From the NCBI GenBank assembly GCA_964019165.1, contig OZ025277.1, positions 134,001 to 198,000 on the forward strand: DNA of 64,000 nucleotides, in the 5' to 3' direction. Shown here in pieces: positions 10,757 to 23,140 of this stretch. Source of the stretch: Mastigias papua. Its lineage: Eukaryota; Cnidaria; Scyphozoa; Rhizostomeae; Mastigiidae. Made by a program: the position numbers and the translations under genes. Position 1 is the first letter of the stretch. Every line of letters begins with the position of its first letter. The notes beneath the pieces are model-generated. The model saw nothing but the letters and a program-made list of their open reading frames with translations. It did no database searches and was not told the DNA's origin.

Positions 10757-10861
10757 TAGAGTTGTCTTTGGCAAGCTAATATACAATCAAACACCGAGTT
10801 ACAGCTAGCAACCTAAGGTGAGTAAAGGGTACATGTTGGTTAGAGAGTGACTTTGATGAGG

Positions 10862-10945
10862 AAAGAAAAACAAAACAAACAAACAAACAAACAAACAAAA
10901 AAAAAAAAAAAAAAAAAACCAAAACAGAAAAAAAACAAACAGTTT
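10862..10945. repeat. A-rich / (CAAA)n tract
   Basis: A run of (CAAA)n followed by about 22 A and further A-rich sequence. It lies in the 3' flank of the antisense LINE. It could be the poly(A) of another sense-strand retro-insertion. Confidence 0.6.
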
Positions 10946-10961
10946 TCAGAAAGCGAGTACT

Positions 10962-13900
10962 TCAGATGGAAAGAGCCCTTCTCAAAACATGAGCTGTGCT
11001 ATTTAGGACTATTTTTTGCACCTCTGACAGCGATGGAGACCCTGGAATTTTGTCAATAAAGTCAGCTGTGCCCTTTCTTACGAGGCCAAGTGCACCAACA
11101 ACTACTGGAAGTGTTTTTGTTTTTAGATGCCACATTTTCTCAATTTCAATCTCCAGATCTTTGTATTTGCTCAATTTTTCAAATACTTTTGCAGCAACAT
11201 TATTGTCGGAAGGTACACTCATATCAATCAAGAGACAACTGTTGTCTTTTTTGTCCTTAACTATAATATCAGGGCGATTTGCCTGTATAGTTCTGTCAGT
11301 ATGAACAGGGAAATCCCATAAAATGGAGACATCTTTTCCTTCTGTTACTGGTTCAGGATGGTGCTCATACCAGTTAGCGGTTGTACTGATCAAGTAGTAT
11401 TTACATATTCTCCAATGAAGATACTGGCCAACTCTGTCATGACGGTTTTTATATTCTTTTGGTGCTAGTACCGAGCAACCAGAAACAAGGTGGTCAACTG
11501 TTTCGAGCGTTTCGTCACAAAATCTGCACTTTGGGTCAGCTCCGTTATGTAGGATATTTGCTTGATAATTTCGAGTAGCCAAACTTTGATCTTGTGCGGC
11601 AAGAATAAACCCTTCAGTTTCCCCTTTTAGTCCAGAGCTTCTCAGCCACTGATGGGTTGCCATTTGATCAACATCAACACCTTTGCATGGAATAACAAAC
11701 TGTCCATGAAGGGGTTTCTCGTGCCATCTTTCTTCAATCATTTTCAAGCCTTTCTGTTTAGCTACTTGTTTGGTTTTCTTTGCAATAGCAGTAGGAATAA
11801 GTTCTTCATCAGTTTGCATTTCAGTCCCTAGTTCTCTTGAAAATTGTTCAGAATCCTTTATAATTGAATGTAACTTCTTAGTATTCTCGTGTGAGGTGAC
11901 AAGTTTTAGCATTCAGTCCTGTGAGTTACGTAAATACTGGGAGAGACCAACTGTTGAAGTCTTGTATGAGAGTTCCAATTGTATCATGCCTCTACCTCCT
12001 TTACTCCTAGGCATATAAAGGCGGTCAACATCTGACTTCGGATGATGCATTCTGCCACATGTCAATTGCTTTCTTATTTTTGTGTCTATTTTCTTTAGTT
12101 CTCTTAGGTTCCAGTTGATAATATTAAAGCTATAGGTCACTACAGGTATTGCTAAAGTGTTTATAGCTGTGATACGATTTCTCGAGTTCAGTTCTGTCTT
12201 CATAATTGATCGTATTCTCCGTATACATTCTTTTCGGATTTTTTCTTTCATATTAGAGTGCTGTATACCATTGCTTTCACTTATACCTAGATACTTATAT
12301 GCACCTCCCTGTTCTAATTCTTTTATTATTGTATTGTCATTTAACATTATATTTGAAGAGTTGATCATCTTTCCACGCTTGAATGTTGCCTTAATACATT
12401 TATCCAGACCGAACTCCATGCCTATATCATCACTGAAAGACCTAACAGTTTGTAACAATCCTTCTAATTCCAGATCATCTCTTGCGTATAGCTTAAGATC
12501 GTCCATATAAAAGAGGTGATTTATCCTTCTGTTGTTGATCTTATAACCATATCCAGTGCTGTTTAAAAGGTGGGATAGAGGAACGAGCGCAAGACAAAAC
12601 AAAAGGGGAGAAAATGAGTCACCTTGACAGATACCACATTTTATTTGCATACCATTAGAAGTAAGGGTCCCATTGGAGTGAGATAGATATAGATTAGTTT
12701 CCCATAAGGCCATACTTGCTTTTAGGAAGCATATAATCGTAGGGGAGATTTTAAAGATTTCAAATGATCTTAGTATCCATGAGTGAGGAACACTGTCAAA
12801 GGCCTTTTTGTAATCAATCCAAGCTGTGCTTAGATTTCTAAATTTTGAATTTGCATGCTCCAGGATCATCTTGTTGATTAGTAGCTGATCTTTACATCCG
12901 AATGATCCTTTTCAGCAGCCCTTTTGTTCAGTCGGAAGGATATTTTGCTGTTCCAGGTGTCTGTAAGTTCTTTCTGTCAGTATGGAAGTAAGCAGCTTGT
13001 ATAAGGTCGATAAGCAGGTTATAGGAAGATAGTTTTTTGGGCTGACTGTATCTGTAGATTTTGCTAATAGATATGTGGTGCCTTGATAAAACCACTTTGG
13101 TGTTGTAGTAGGATCTGTCATTATGCTATTAAAGTTAAGTGCCAGTTGAGCATGTGTAGAAAAAAGAGCATCAAGCCAAAAATTTGGTAGTTGATCAATT
13201 CCAGGAGATTTCCATTTGTGCGACTTTGTCAAAACTTCTCTTATTTCATGAACAGTTATGTTACCCCACTCTTGCTGCGAAACATCTTCAGTTTTTTCTT
13301 CAATATCTTTCAACCATGCAGCATTCTCATTATACATTTTCTCCTTTCCCCATATTGTACTCTAGAATTCCTGTATTTCTTTTTCTGATGGTGCTTTTTC
13401 AATAGAGACAGTAGATTTATTTATTTCTCGATAGAACTGTTTTGCATCGGTTTCGAAGATTCTATTTTGACGAAAGAATTTTGAACGCTTTTCAAATCGG
13501 CGCATTCTTTGTGCTTTTAATTGGAGCTTTTGTTTAAGCTCTTCCTTAATACATGGGATCTGAGTTTTACTTTCTATCTTATATTTCCTTACTACTTTCT
13601 TTGCTTTACCAGAACGCAGTATTTTGTCCTTTTGAATCTCATCAAGTAAAGAAAGTTCTTTCCTAAATAATTCTATTTCTTTTTCTAGTTTTAGTTGCCA
13701 TTTAGATTTATTGATGCCACGGGAGCCTTTGCTCCTTCTCTTTATATTAATGCCACATTTCTCTTGAAGAACTTTTCCTGTTGTATACATTAACTCGTTT
13801 AGACATGTCAAATCAGGATTAAGCTCGTTGCATAGGAGTTCTAATGCCGTATTTGCTAAATCAAAAGAACCCTTAAATTTGTGTTTGCTTCTGATTTTCA

Positions 13901-14582
13901 ACAAGGGTTCTCTCTCTGCTATGTTAGTGTGCTGTACTTTCGATAGCTCCTCAAGTATAACTGTTTTCATTGCTAAGACTTCTTCAGTTATTACAGGTTC
14001 AACAACAATTTCCTCTTCATTACCATTATCATTTGGTTCAACATTCACTACAGCATGGATTTCAGAAGACTCTACATCTTCAGGATCTTCATTTCTTTCC
14101 CGGACAATTTCTTCAATTAGGTTTTGACTCATATCGTCTCTAACTTGATCTTTTATTTGAGCAATTTCAGTATCAGTTAACTTCTTTTCACGCACTATGT
14201 ACCTTCTTACATTCGCTAGCTTATTTGCATCTAAATAGGTCAATTTCTCGTTGTTACTGTTACGTTCGCGCCATTTGTTGAAAGGTCCATCAGTGTTGTT
14301 CGTTGTCGGGTTTTCCAAAGTAAAATAAAAACAGTACATTACATCTTTATATTCTTCCCTTGTCCATTTATTTCGTTTTTTCTTTTGAGTTTGATTCAAT
14401 GTTGAGTTTCCAGGGCCAGGGTTAGGAATCTTCCCGTCCTGGTGACCATGAAAACTTTGCGTAATGGAAGATTTAGACTCAGTAGCCAACTTTTCGATCT
14501 CAGGCTGGTCTAGCCCTGAGGGACGCGCCCCTTGTTGACCCGCGCGACGGGCGATGCGGTATGATTTAGAACGTAGATTCAT
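10962..14582 (-). pseudogene. RLE-type non-LTR retrotransposon ORF, nearly intact (three nonsense mutations)
   Basis: One minus-strand frame runs from ATG 14582 to the stop at 10962 (about 1,206 codons), interrupted only by in-frame stops at about 13362, 12912 and 11913. Order: a charged N-terminal region (residues 1-400), reverse transcriptase with HKWKSPGIDQLPNFWL, TAWIDYKKAFDSVPHSW, CGICQGDSFSPLLFCLAL and LFYMDDLKLYA (YMDD-type core), a thumb with YKYLGI, then a zinc-knuckle-like CRFCDETLETVDHLVSGC. It ends with a restriction-like endonuclease block: RHDRVGQ, NRPDIIVKD and LLIDMSVPSD. This places it among RLE-encoding LINEs, NeSL/Utopia-like by impression only. It lies antisense between two (TTA)n tracts. 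All three stops are explained by C-to-T or G-to-A changes. Confidence 0.85.
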
Positions 14583-15190
14583 ACTAAACGTATCAGATAG
14601 TGTTGATAAGGTGCCACAACCACCAGTATTTTTATCGGGACACCATCCCTAGAGAGGTTTATCTAAAAAGATTCAAAGAGTCCCCTCTACTCTTATAATT
14701 GACATTGGGTATTCTATGTGGGTCACCTATCCAGCATTTTCATCCCCACAGTAGCATTACTACAAAAAATACCACAGAAGAGTTCCATCAACCCTGGTTT
14801 GAGATAAGAGTTTTCCTTCTCCTAGATGGACTGCCTTTACCCAGCTAATGAGCCCCATCTACCCAAATGAAGCAACAGTTGACAAGAACAACCTAAGGGT
14901 CCCGAACCGCAGTACGGGGTTACACCTAGCCCAGCAAAAGGAACCTAGTAGGCTCCCTTTGCTGTCTTGAAGTCTGATCTTTCCAGGAGCTAGGTGCCTC
15001 TACCTAGATCTAATCTATCCTTCCACTACAATACCTAGCAGGGCTCTTAGGATCATTGGCAACTATATGTAGAACAAACAGAAAACAAAAATTGAATGAA
15101 GCTAAAGAAACAAATAGAAAAAGGAGAAGACAGCTAGGGAGGTAGAGGACGCCTAACTCCTCACTTTAAGCCGACCGGCTTAACCCTTCA
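14583..15190 (-). other. Probable 5' UTR of the antisense RLE-type LINE
   Basis: Non-coding stretch between the LINE start codon and the (TTA)n array. It contains a self-complementary AAGCCGACCGGCTT at about 15168-15181. No other gene is seen. Element extent is inferred from continuity up to the microsatellite. Confidence 0.5.
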
Positions 15191-15192
15191 CC

Positions 15193-15293
<101 letters not shown>

Positions 15294-16543
15294 GCAAGAC
15301 ATGGGTGGTCGAAAATTTAGACAGCGTAGTTTCTAGGTTTGTAAGGCAGTGGCTAGAATTACCTATATGCTCAACTTTCAGCTCTTTAATCTTAAGTACA
15401 TCTAGATACGGCATAAATCTTATCCTCCCTTCAGCAAAGTTTATTGAGTGCCAAACTATTATACGAAATGCCTTGAAGTCCTCACCAAATCCCGACATCA
15501 AATCACTTTGGGCGGATACAAGCTATGGCACTAATCTTCAGTATGACCAGTTCCAGAATACTAAACAAGTTTTGAAGGCTGTACAGCACGAGCATGAAGA
15601 TCGCATAAAAAATACACTCCTGTCTCAAGGCTTGGTTATCTCCTCTATTCTGAAATATTCATGTCAAAGAACAGCAAGCATTTGGTCAATTGTTCAACAA
15701 AACATGCCGAGAAATATCTTTAATTTTTCTATAAAATATCTCAACAACACTTTACCTACTCGGAAAAATCTTTGCAAATGGTCTATTTCTCAGTCATCAG
15801 CATGTTCATTCTGCCTTCAATCAGAAACTCTGCAGCACGTGGTATCAAGTTGTAATTGCTACCTCGAGAATGGCAGATATACTTGGCGCCACAACTCAGT
15901 CCTTCTTTTCCTTGCTAATACATTTTCATCTCTAAACCAAATCTCAGTATATGCCGATTTGCCCTCTTTTATATCCCCATCTTTGATAACTGGCGACTCC
16001 CTTCGTCCTGATCTTCTTTTGCTCACAGGCAAGAAAGTGCTCTACATTCTTAAACTCACACTGGGTTTCGAGACAAATATTCAGGCTAATAGCGTAAGGA
16101 AAGCCAATAAGTATACTCCACTACTTCAAGACCTGTCCTCTTCCTAGAATAAAGTTATTTTTATCAATGTCTCCATTGGTGCTCTCGGCGTTATGGGCGC
16201 CTCCTGTGATTCCTTTCTTTCTTTACTCCAAGATCTGAGTTTTGATAAAGTTACACAGCGAAGAATTATTATGAAAACAATTAATATTGCCATTAGGTCA
16301 ACGTATTACATCTTCTGCCAAAGAAATAAATCATGGAACAACCCTGAACTCCTGAACTTCTGAACATTCACTTCCTTTTCCTGCTATTATACCTTTGAGT
16401 TATGTTACATGTCAATTATTATTGTTATTATTTTTCATGTGCTTAGTACAAACTAGCCAATGGTACACTACCAATTATATGCGAGGTGTATTATTGTAAG
16501 TAACAGATATATACATATGAAAGTTTAAAAAAAAAAAAAAAAT
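15294..16543 (+). pseudogene. RLE-type LINE copy A, 5'-truncated
   Basis: Begins directly after (TTA)n and ends in about 17 A (16527-16543), followed by a further (TTA)5. The frame from about 15305 encodes only the C-terminal part: RFVRQWLELPICSTF, NIFNFSIKYLNNTLPTRKNL, the zinc-knuckle CSFCLQSETLQHVVSSC, and the endonuclease-like LRPDLLL followed by LYILKLTLGFETN. In the related copy B this last block reads VELTVGFETN, so the expected acidic residue (E) is K here. The frame stops at 16147, though homology with copy B continues (VSIGALGVMGASC, and later CQRNKSWNNPELL) to about 16362. Inactive. Confidence 0.85.
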
Positions 16544-16560
16544 TATTATTATTATTATTG

Positions 16561-19500
16561 TTGAGCAGTGACGTCCAGACGTTGCTGTACACAGCTCTCG
16601 TTTTATAGCGCATTGCTTGACTTGGTTACGGATTTTTCGCATTGTATTTTCATTCTCAATACTACATTGGATTCAAGACTTACTTTAAAATGTTTCGCTT
16701 ACGTTTATTGTCAATTTTTGTGGTATTTATCGCTTGTGTGTATTGTGGGACAGACTTCCAGTCGTTAGGCCGTCATAGTTGGAGGTGCAAGAAAAAGCTA
16801 CACAACGTGGATGAGCGAGGTGATTCTGGGAATATCACGTTACAAAGAGATTCAGAATCAAACGGTGCCTGTATGGTCGTCAAGTGTAGCTGCGGTAGGG
16901 AATGCAAAGGCATGAAAGGCCTTAAAATGCATCAAAGAAAATGTCGAATTAATGATAGTACAGACGTTTGTCAACCGCCAGTTTTTGAAAATTCAAATAT
17001 TGACCCCCGCGTAGTTTCTTACGAAGAAGAGGAAGTGACTGTTGACTCATTCGATACTTTTGTTTTAAAGCCCGGAGTCAAGCTGCCTAAGTCGCACGAA
17101 CAATGGATTGAAGCAAACACCTACTTTCGATCAATATTCGCAAATATCAAATTGAAATCAGACTCATTGGATCAAACTATTAAATTTATAAGCGATTCTA
17201 TTTATGATTTCTTCAAGACCAATTATGGAACGATTAAATCCACTACTCAAACTGACAACAATTTCCATAAATATAAGGATCTAACTACTAAACAGCTCAA
17301 GAAAGAATTGGCCCAATTGAAACATCGAGGTGCAGCCATTTCAGATATTAAGTATGTATCTGGCCTCCTTCGTTCAAAGCTGAACAACATTCCGGGTGCT
17401 GCTAATAATTATACTGTTACTGACAATTATGATCGTCACATAGGCCGTAACTTTTGGAATTTTGTCAAGAATGTACTCGAGAAAGGTTCTTCCATCCTGC
17501 CTTCCTTTTCACGTGATCATTGTACAAGATTTTTCCTTCATTTGTTTCGTGATTTCATTCCGCATAGGACTTTTACCCGCCCTACCTGGATTCCTTCCTT
17601 GCCTGATCCCTCGATTCCTTTCAGCCAATCTCCTCCTTCCTACGAGAAAGTCACTAATGTAATTCGCAGAATGAAATCATCTGGATCCCCTTGTCCTTTA
17701 GACAAGATATATGTTATCTGCTTTAAGAGATGTCCATATTTACGATCTCTATTAACTGACATTATCCGCGTTATATGGGAATCTGGCCATATTCCTGCAG
17801 AATGGAAAAAAGCTTGCACTGTCCTAGTTCATAAAAAAGGTAGCGGAGACGAGCCTGTTAATTTCAGACCTATTACTTTAGAATCGGTGCCCTTAAAAGT
17901 CTTTACCTCCTGCCTTCGTGATTCTATTTTCTCATTCCTCAGACAAAATGACTTTATTGAGGCTGAAATCCAGAAAAGCTTTACTCCCAAGATCTCTGGA
18001 GTCCTTGAACATATTTCCATGATGGCCAATATTATTGACAAAGCCCGCATTAAACAACGTTCTTTAGTTATAACATTGTTAGACCTCAAAAATGCTTTCG
18101 GTGAAGTACATCACAACTTGATTCAAGAAGTTCTTGCATATCACCATATCCCAGCCAAAACCAAAGCTTTGATTTCAAGCCTCTATACTGGCTTCCATAC
18201 ATCAGTCATAACAGACGATTTTCTTACTCCTGCTATCCCTGTTAGACGAGGTGTTCTTCAAGGTGACTGCCTTAGCCCACTATTATTTAACATGTGTTTT
18301 AATACCTTCATTCAGTTCATTCGTCAAGAAAAATATAAACAACTTGGCTTCTCTTCTCATGATACATTCGATTGTCTTTTTAAGCCAGTTCACTGGTTTC
18401 AGTTTGCGGATGACGCAGCTGTTGTTACAACCAATGAACGTGAAAATCAGTTACTGTTGAATTGCTTTACCAAATGGTGTAAATGGTCAGATATGGTTAT
18501 TAGGGTGGACAAATGTGCGACCTTTGGGATCAAAAAGGTTTCCTCGCGATCTCTTTGTAGCATCTCTCTCCTCCTATACAAATCATTTCTTCCATAACTA
18601 TTCATAACCATTCATTTTCACAATTTGTTTTATTCCCATAACAACTCATACCATTACTTCATTCACACATTCCTACGCACAACCACATCTTGCGTCAAAA
18701 TCATTGTTTGGGCCTAAGTTCTCCCTACTCAGCATTTTCTAACGCCTCGCTATTACTTTGTCATCTCACACTAACCATTACGTAATCTTTGTAATATACA
18801 GTATATATATATGATAGAGAAATCAGTCACAAGAGAATTTTATATCCGAGGACAAGAATCATATAAGAAGAAAACGAACAACTTCTATTCTGTGCTTACA
18901 CATTCTGAAGGCAAGACCACAAGTGGTATGTTCTATATTCTAATTACAAATTAGTAGTTCATATTAAAACAAGCCTCAGCCACGGAACTACTAAATCGTC
19001 AATACGAGCCAAAGCTTTTTATTGACAGTGAACTTGTCCCCACAGTCAAATCTGGTGAATCTTTTAAGTACCTTGGTCGCTATTTCAACTTTGAAATGAA
19101 CAACGAAGTCCATAAAAAAAAAACTGGAATCCTCTCTCTCTGAGATGCTTAAGCGAATTGATGCTCTTCCTATCCTACCTAAAATCAAAATACTTCTCTA
19201 TCAGCGCTACATCCTTTCAAAATTATCTTGGCACTTCACAGTAGCTTCATTGTCAAAAACATGAGTAATTCAAAATCTTGATAATATCGTAATTAGGTTT
19301 AATCGTCAATGGCTGGACCTTCCAATAAGTGCCACTTTAAGTGGTATAATCCTTCCTCAAAATCAGTTTGGTTTAAATCTCCAGCTTCCATCTGTTAAAT
19401 TTTTCCAATGCCAAAATGTCCTACGTACTTCCCTAAAATCCTCACAGAATGATGCTATTGTCTCATTGTGGAAAAACACCAGTAACAGCATGAACTTACA

Positions 19501-20545
19501 ATATGACTCATATAAGAACACTAAACATGTCCTACAGGTTGTACGCCTAGAACACAAAGAAAAACTGAAGTCCCAGCTTCCATCCCAAGGTTTTATCATA
19601 TCCTTCCTTTTAGATCACTCTCTGGTAACTCTCAACTCTTTGTGGTCCTCTACACAGAGTAAGCTGCCTAAAAATATTTTCAATTTCACTGTACGGTACC
19701 TCAATAACACGCTAGCTAATCGCACAAATCTCCACAAATGGAAACTTTCACCGTCGCCCGACTGTTCTGTTTGCTTGCATCCTGAGTCTCTTCTTCATGT
19801 TGTATCAGGCTGTAAGTCTTATCTTGAAGATGGCCGCTACACTTGGAGACATAACTCAGCTCTACATTTTGTAGCATCAACATTACAATGTATTAACAAC
19901 TCCACTCTGTATGTTGACCTCCCAGGTTTTCTCTCACCTTGCATTTTGACAGGGGACCTGTTGCGTCCCGATTTGCTTCTCTGCATTGGAACGGCTACGA
20001 TCTATATCGTCGAGCTTACAGTTGGATTTGAAACCAATATAACTACCAACGCAGACAGGAAGCGTAACAAATACCTGCAGCTCACTCGTGACCTCTCTTC
20101 AAAATACCGTAATACCAAATTTATCAACCTATCCATCAGCTCTATAGGAATTTTTGGGAAATCCTGCAAAACTTTTATTGAAATGTGCAATGATCTTGGT
20201 ATTGAAAAACAGCACTTAAACTATATACTAAGCAAAATTACAGCCATCATCATTCGATCCACCTATTATATTTTCTGCATGAGAAACAAACCCTGGACTA
20301 ACCCTGATCTTCTAACGTACTAAGAATTATAGTTACATCTAACTTCACTGTGTATGGACTTGTATTCCTAAGTGCAATGTTTTTTTTTTTTTTTTGTATG
20401 AATTTGTTGACTATATGTGTAACCTTGTCTGCCAGATACAAATTACCTATACTTAGAGAGATTTGTATTTGTATTAGTAATTTGAATATATACATGAGAA
20501 GTTTAAAAAAACAAACAAAAAACAAAACAAAATTACATAATAATT
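16561..20545 (+). pseudogene. RLE-type LINE copy B, near full length
   Basis: Starts next to (TTA)5 and ends in an A-rich tail near 20505-20545. ORF 1 (16642-18597) has N-terminal zinc-finger-like motifs (CGTDFQSLGRHSWRC and CGRECKGMKGLKMHQRKC). Reverse transcriptase follows: RMKSSGSPCPLDKI, VNFRPITLESVPLKV, LLDLKNAFGEVHHNL, RRGVLQGDCLSPLLFN and QFADDAAVV (FADD catalytic pair near 18410). A foreign segment breaks it at about 18560-18990. The frame resumes with LFIDSELVPTVKSGESFKYL and, in another phase, with the 19466-20323 frame carrying CSVCLHPESLLHVVSGC and the endonuclease block RPDLLLCIG..VELTVGFETN. Several frameshifts make it inactive. The family has an RLE rather than an APE-type endonuclease. 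Confidence 0.85.
18560..18990. other. Foreign insert within RLE-type LINE copy B
   Basis: The LINE protein alignment breaks after CATFGIKKVSS and resumes at YEPKLFIDSE. The roughly 0.4 kb between has no coding similarity I recognise and carries a short (TA)n. Exact edges are not determined. Confidence 0.5.
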
Positions 20546-20569
20546 AACGGAAAATACCCTATTTACAAA

Positions 20570-20990
20570 GCATGTTCATAAAAAAGATAAAACATAATAA
20601 CCGTTAATCACAAATTTTGTAATGGCATTTCTCTCCCTACAATGTTTTTATAGATTTCGTGAAGGAACAAACAGAAGTGGCAACTTTTATATCATTTGAC
20701 AGGGACTTCCATAAGATGCTGCCTCGAAAAGATAGATTGTCGTTACCATAGCTAGTTGTTTTTGCTTGAGATAAAAATAACAGATTCTGTGAACTTAGAT
20801 TATAATCATTGTTTCTTGAAACATGTCCTATTAAAATGAAGGATTTTGTTGCATTAGACTGCTATAAACCTCGAAAATTAACTTTTGGTAAGTTTCTTCG
20901 ATGAATAGCACATTCATTTGCTTTCAATAGCAACACCTCAAACGACGATGTAAAATCGCTGCAAAGAATACGAAGCGCTCTGTTAAGAGT
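20570..20990 (-). pseudogene. CR1/Jockey-like LINE C-terminal remnant
   Basis: Minus-strand reading gives NRALRILCSDFTSSFEVLLL, then IHRRNLPKVNF, and after a stop SYGNDNLSFRGSILWKSLS. This is the usual C-terminal sequence order of CR1/Jockey LINEs. Short, broken and without catalytic blocks. Confidence 0.7.
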
Positions 20991-21139
20991 GCGATTTACA
21001 TCATTGATCGCAATTTTTGCAACAAACGCAATTTTAGTAATGAGTTCTACAATAACAATGATTGTTTTTGACTTACATAATTTGATATTCCCTTGTGAAT
21101 CAGGCCAGTAGCCAGCTTGAATTCGCAAGGAGGGCACAG

Positions 21140-21612
<473 letters not shown>

Positions 21613-21687
21613 TCAAATAGCTCCAATCATAAAGAAATTTTTAAAGACATAAATAGACCCTCAAGAAAAAATTCCAACTTTTAAAAC

Positions 21688-21710
21688 GTTTCGGCACAAG
21701 CCTTCATCAG
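21688..21710 (-). ncRNA. Hammerhead-like ribozyme core in PLE terminus
   Basis: In minus orientation: CTGATGA, one A, GGC-TTGT-GCC as stem II, then GAAAC. This matches the CUGANGA..GAAA core reported for Penelope-like elements, with one additional base before stem II. Stems I and III could not be drawn with confidence, so cleavage activity is not claimed. Confidence 0.5.
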
Positions 21711-22155
21711 TTATAACATTCCAGGTACATACAGCGCATATATAACGATAAAAACATAGGAACAATATCTAATTAACTTACGACAATAGAACACTTTACA
21801 CAATGAAACTGGACTTACAATGGATAGCATTTGAAATTGAATGGAAGGGAAATTATATTTAACATAAGAGAAAAGGGTGTTGGAGAAGCTGATACCTACC
21901 GTCCCAGCGGGGTATAGAGGAAACCATGCGAGAACAAAGTGGGTGTGAAGTAACATAAAATGAAAAGGAAACCCAATATGACCTAGAAAGGACGATATTG
22001 AGAGGAGAGAGATATCGTAAGAAAAGGTGCGACCTAAATAATTTAATAGACAAGCATAACTGAATAAAAGTAGAAACCATAACATAAAATTAAAAGAGCA
22101 GGATAAATAGTGAATACATATAGAATAAACCAGCCAACTCAAATAAATAATAATC

Positions 22156-22458
22156 CTATGCGTCTACTTCCTTGACATTAAGACCCCGGGGTGTGAAAGT
22201 GTCCAGCTTATGTTGCCAGAAACTTTCACGTGTCCTATCCCTCCCAATAAGTCTATCAATTATAGTGACACGAATGTCTTCCACGAACCCATGATGTCCT
22301 TCCTCAGAAAAATGTCTGAAAAAGTCCATCTGGGGAACTGAAGACCCTGACCTAAACTTACGATAACACGCCTTATAATTATTAAACCTAAGCCTAAAAA
22401 GCGTGTTAGTGCTACCCACATACTGAACACCACACACAACACAGTCAAACAAATACAC
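22156..22458 (-). pseudogene. Penelope-like GIY-YIG endonuclease domain
   Basis: About 100 residues. YLFDCVVCGVQYVGSTNTLF is the GIY-YIG-type strand pair (GVQYVGST replacing GIYYVGxT). LRFNNYKACYRKF supplies the arginine-bearing helix. FFRHFSEEGHHG and RESFWQHKLDTFTPRGLNVKE complete the domain with the invariant glutamate (RES). In intact elements this domain follows the reverse transcriptase and nicks target DNA. Here the upstream reverse transcriptase is gone and the frame starts beside the inverted terminus, so it is a 5'-truncated remnant. The domain itself has no internal stop. Confidence 0.88.
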
Positions 22459-22564
22459 AACACCCGACGAATTGTGTAAAGTGTTCTATTGTCGTAAGTT
22501 AATTAGATATTGTTCCTATGTTTTTATCGTTATATATGCGCTGTATGTACCTGGAATGTTATAA

Positions 22565-22587
22565 CTGATGAAGGCTTGTGCCGAAAC
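22565..22587 (+). ncRNA. Hammerhead-like core, inverted PLE terminus
   Basis: The same 23 bases as at 21688-21710 in the opposite orientation. The two termini could pair as a long hairpin if transcribed together. Confidence 0.5.
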
Positions 22588-22616
22588 GTTTTAAAAGTAG
22601 GAATTTTTTCTTGAGG

Positions 22617-22618
<2 letters not shown>

Positions 22619-22697
<79 letters not shown>
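22619..22697. repeat. (AT)n array
   Basis: Begins immediately after the PLE terminal text GAGGGTCTATA. Confidence 0.97.
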
Positions 22698-22700
<3 letters not shown>

Positions 22701-22739
22701 ATATACAAACATAGCCCCCCAGGCCCCCCCTTGGCTACG

Positions 22740-23140
22740 GGCCTGTTGTGAATATCCCCAAGGTAACCCATTGTGTTTTCCCATGTTAACAGAGCTATTC
22801 TCCAAACTTTAGCCAAAGCAGTTTTCCGAGGGAATGCTTTCTTTTCAAAAATATCTGACACTGTATGGAAAATTCCTGCTGCTGAACAATCACTGATCAG
22901 AGTCATATTCCAAAATAAAGAACTGATCTGGCCTCTGTTAATGCCACTGTCAGGAAACATTTTCTTAAAGAGATGGCCAGCATATGAGGAGCATTCAAAT
23001 GGTAAATTATGCTTTAGAACAAAACCAGTAAATAAATTAAAATCTCCATTTGTAACCTTTTCAACTTCTGTACTGCCATTTACAAAAAAGTATCAATGGA
23101 TGTTGCTGCTACTACATCTTCAGCCACCTTCTGCTGTTGA
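22740..23140 (-). pseudogene. Unrecognised coding-like segment
   Basis: A minus-strand frame of about 115 codons (roughly 23085 down to 22740) reads VEKVTNGDFNLFTGFVLK, CSSYAGHLFKKMFPDSG and LFWNMTLISDCSAAGIFH, with protein-like composition. Immediately upstream another phase gives KVAEDVVAATSIDTF, joined through a run of T, as if a one-base shift had broken one longer protein. I do not recognise the family. It could be a decayed transposon gene or a host exon; neither splice sites nor a start can be assigned. Confidence 0.35.

Larger units (their letters stand above)
21640..22620 (-). mobile_element. Penelope-like element, 3' part with inverted termini
   Basis: The minus strand carries the GIY-YIG endonuclease end (22458-22156), a 3' non-coding region, then a terminus ending with a hammerhead-like core (21710-21688). 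The plus strand at 22470-22620 is a nearly perfect inverted copy of 21640-21812, including the same core at 22565-22587. Both ends abut or approach (AT)n arrays. The reverse transcriptase is missing. Inverted terminal pieces around truncated copies are a known feature of Penelope-like elements. Confidence 0.85.

Noticed and set aside
11770..14127. Several plus-strand ORFs of 80-120 residues
   Set aside because: They overlap the well-supported minus-strand RLE LINE frame and carry no motifs.
10962..14582. Assigning the RLE LINE to the U2-snRNA-targeting Utopia clade
   Set aside because: Motif impression only; no U2 sequence flanks it, and the flanks are (TTA)n instead.
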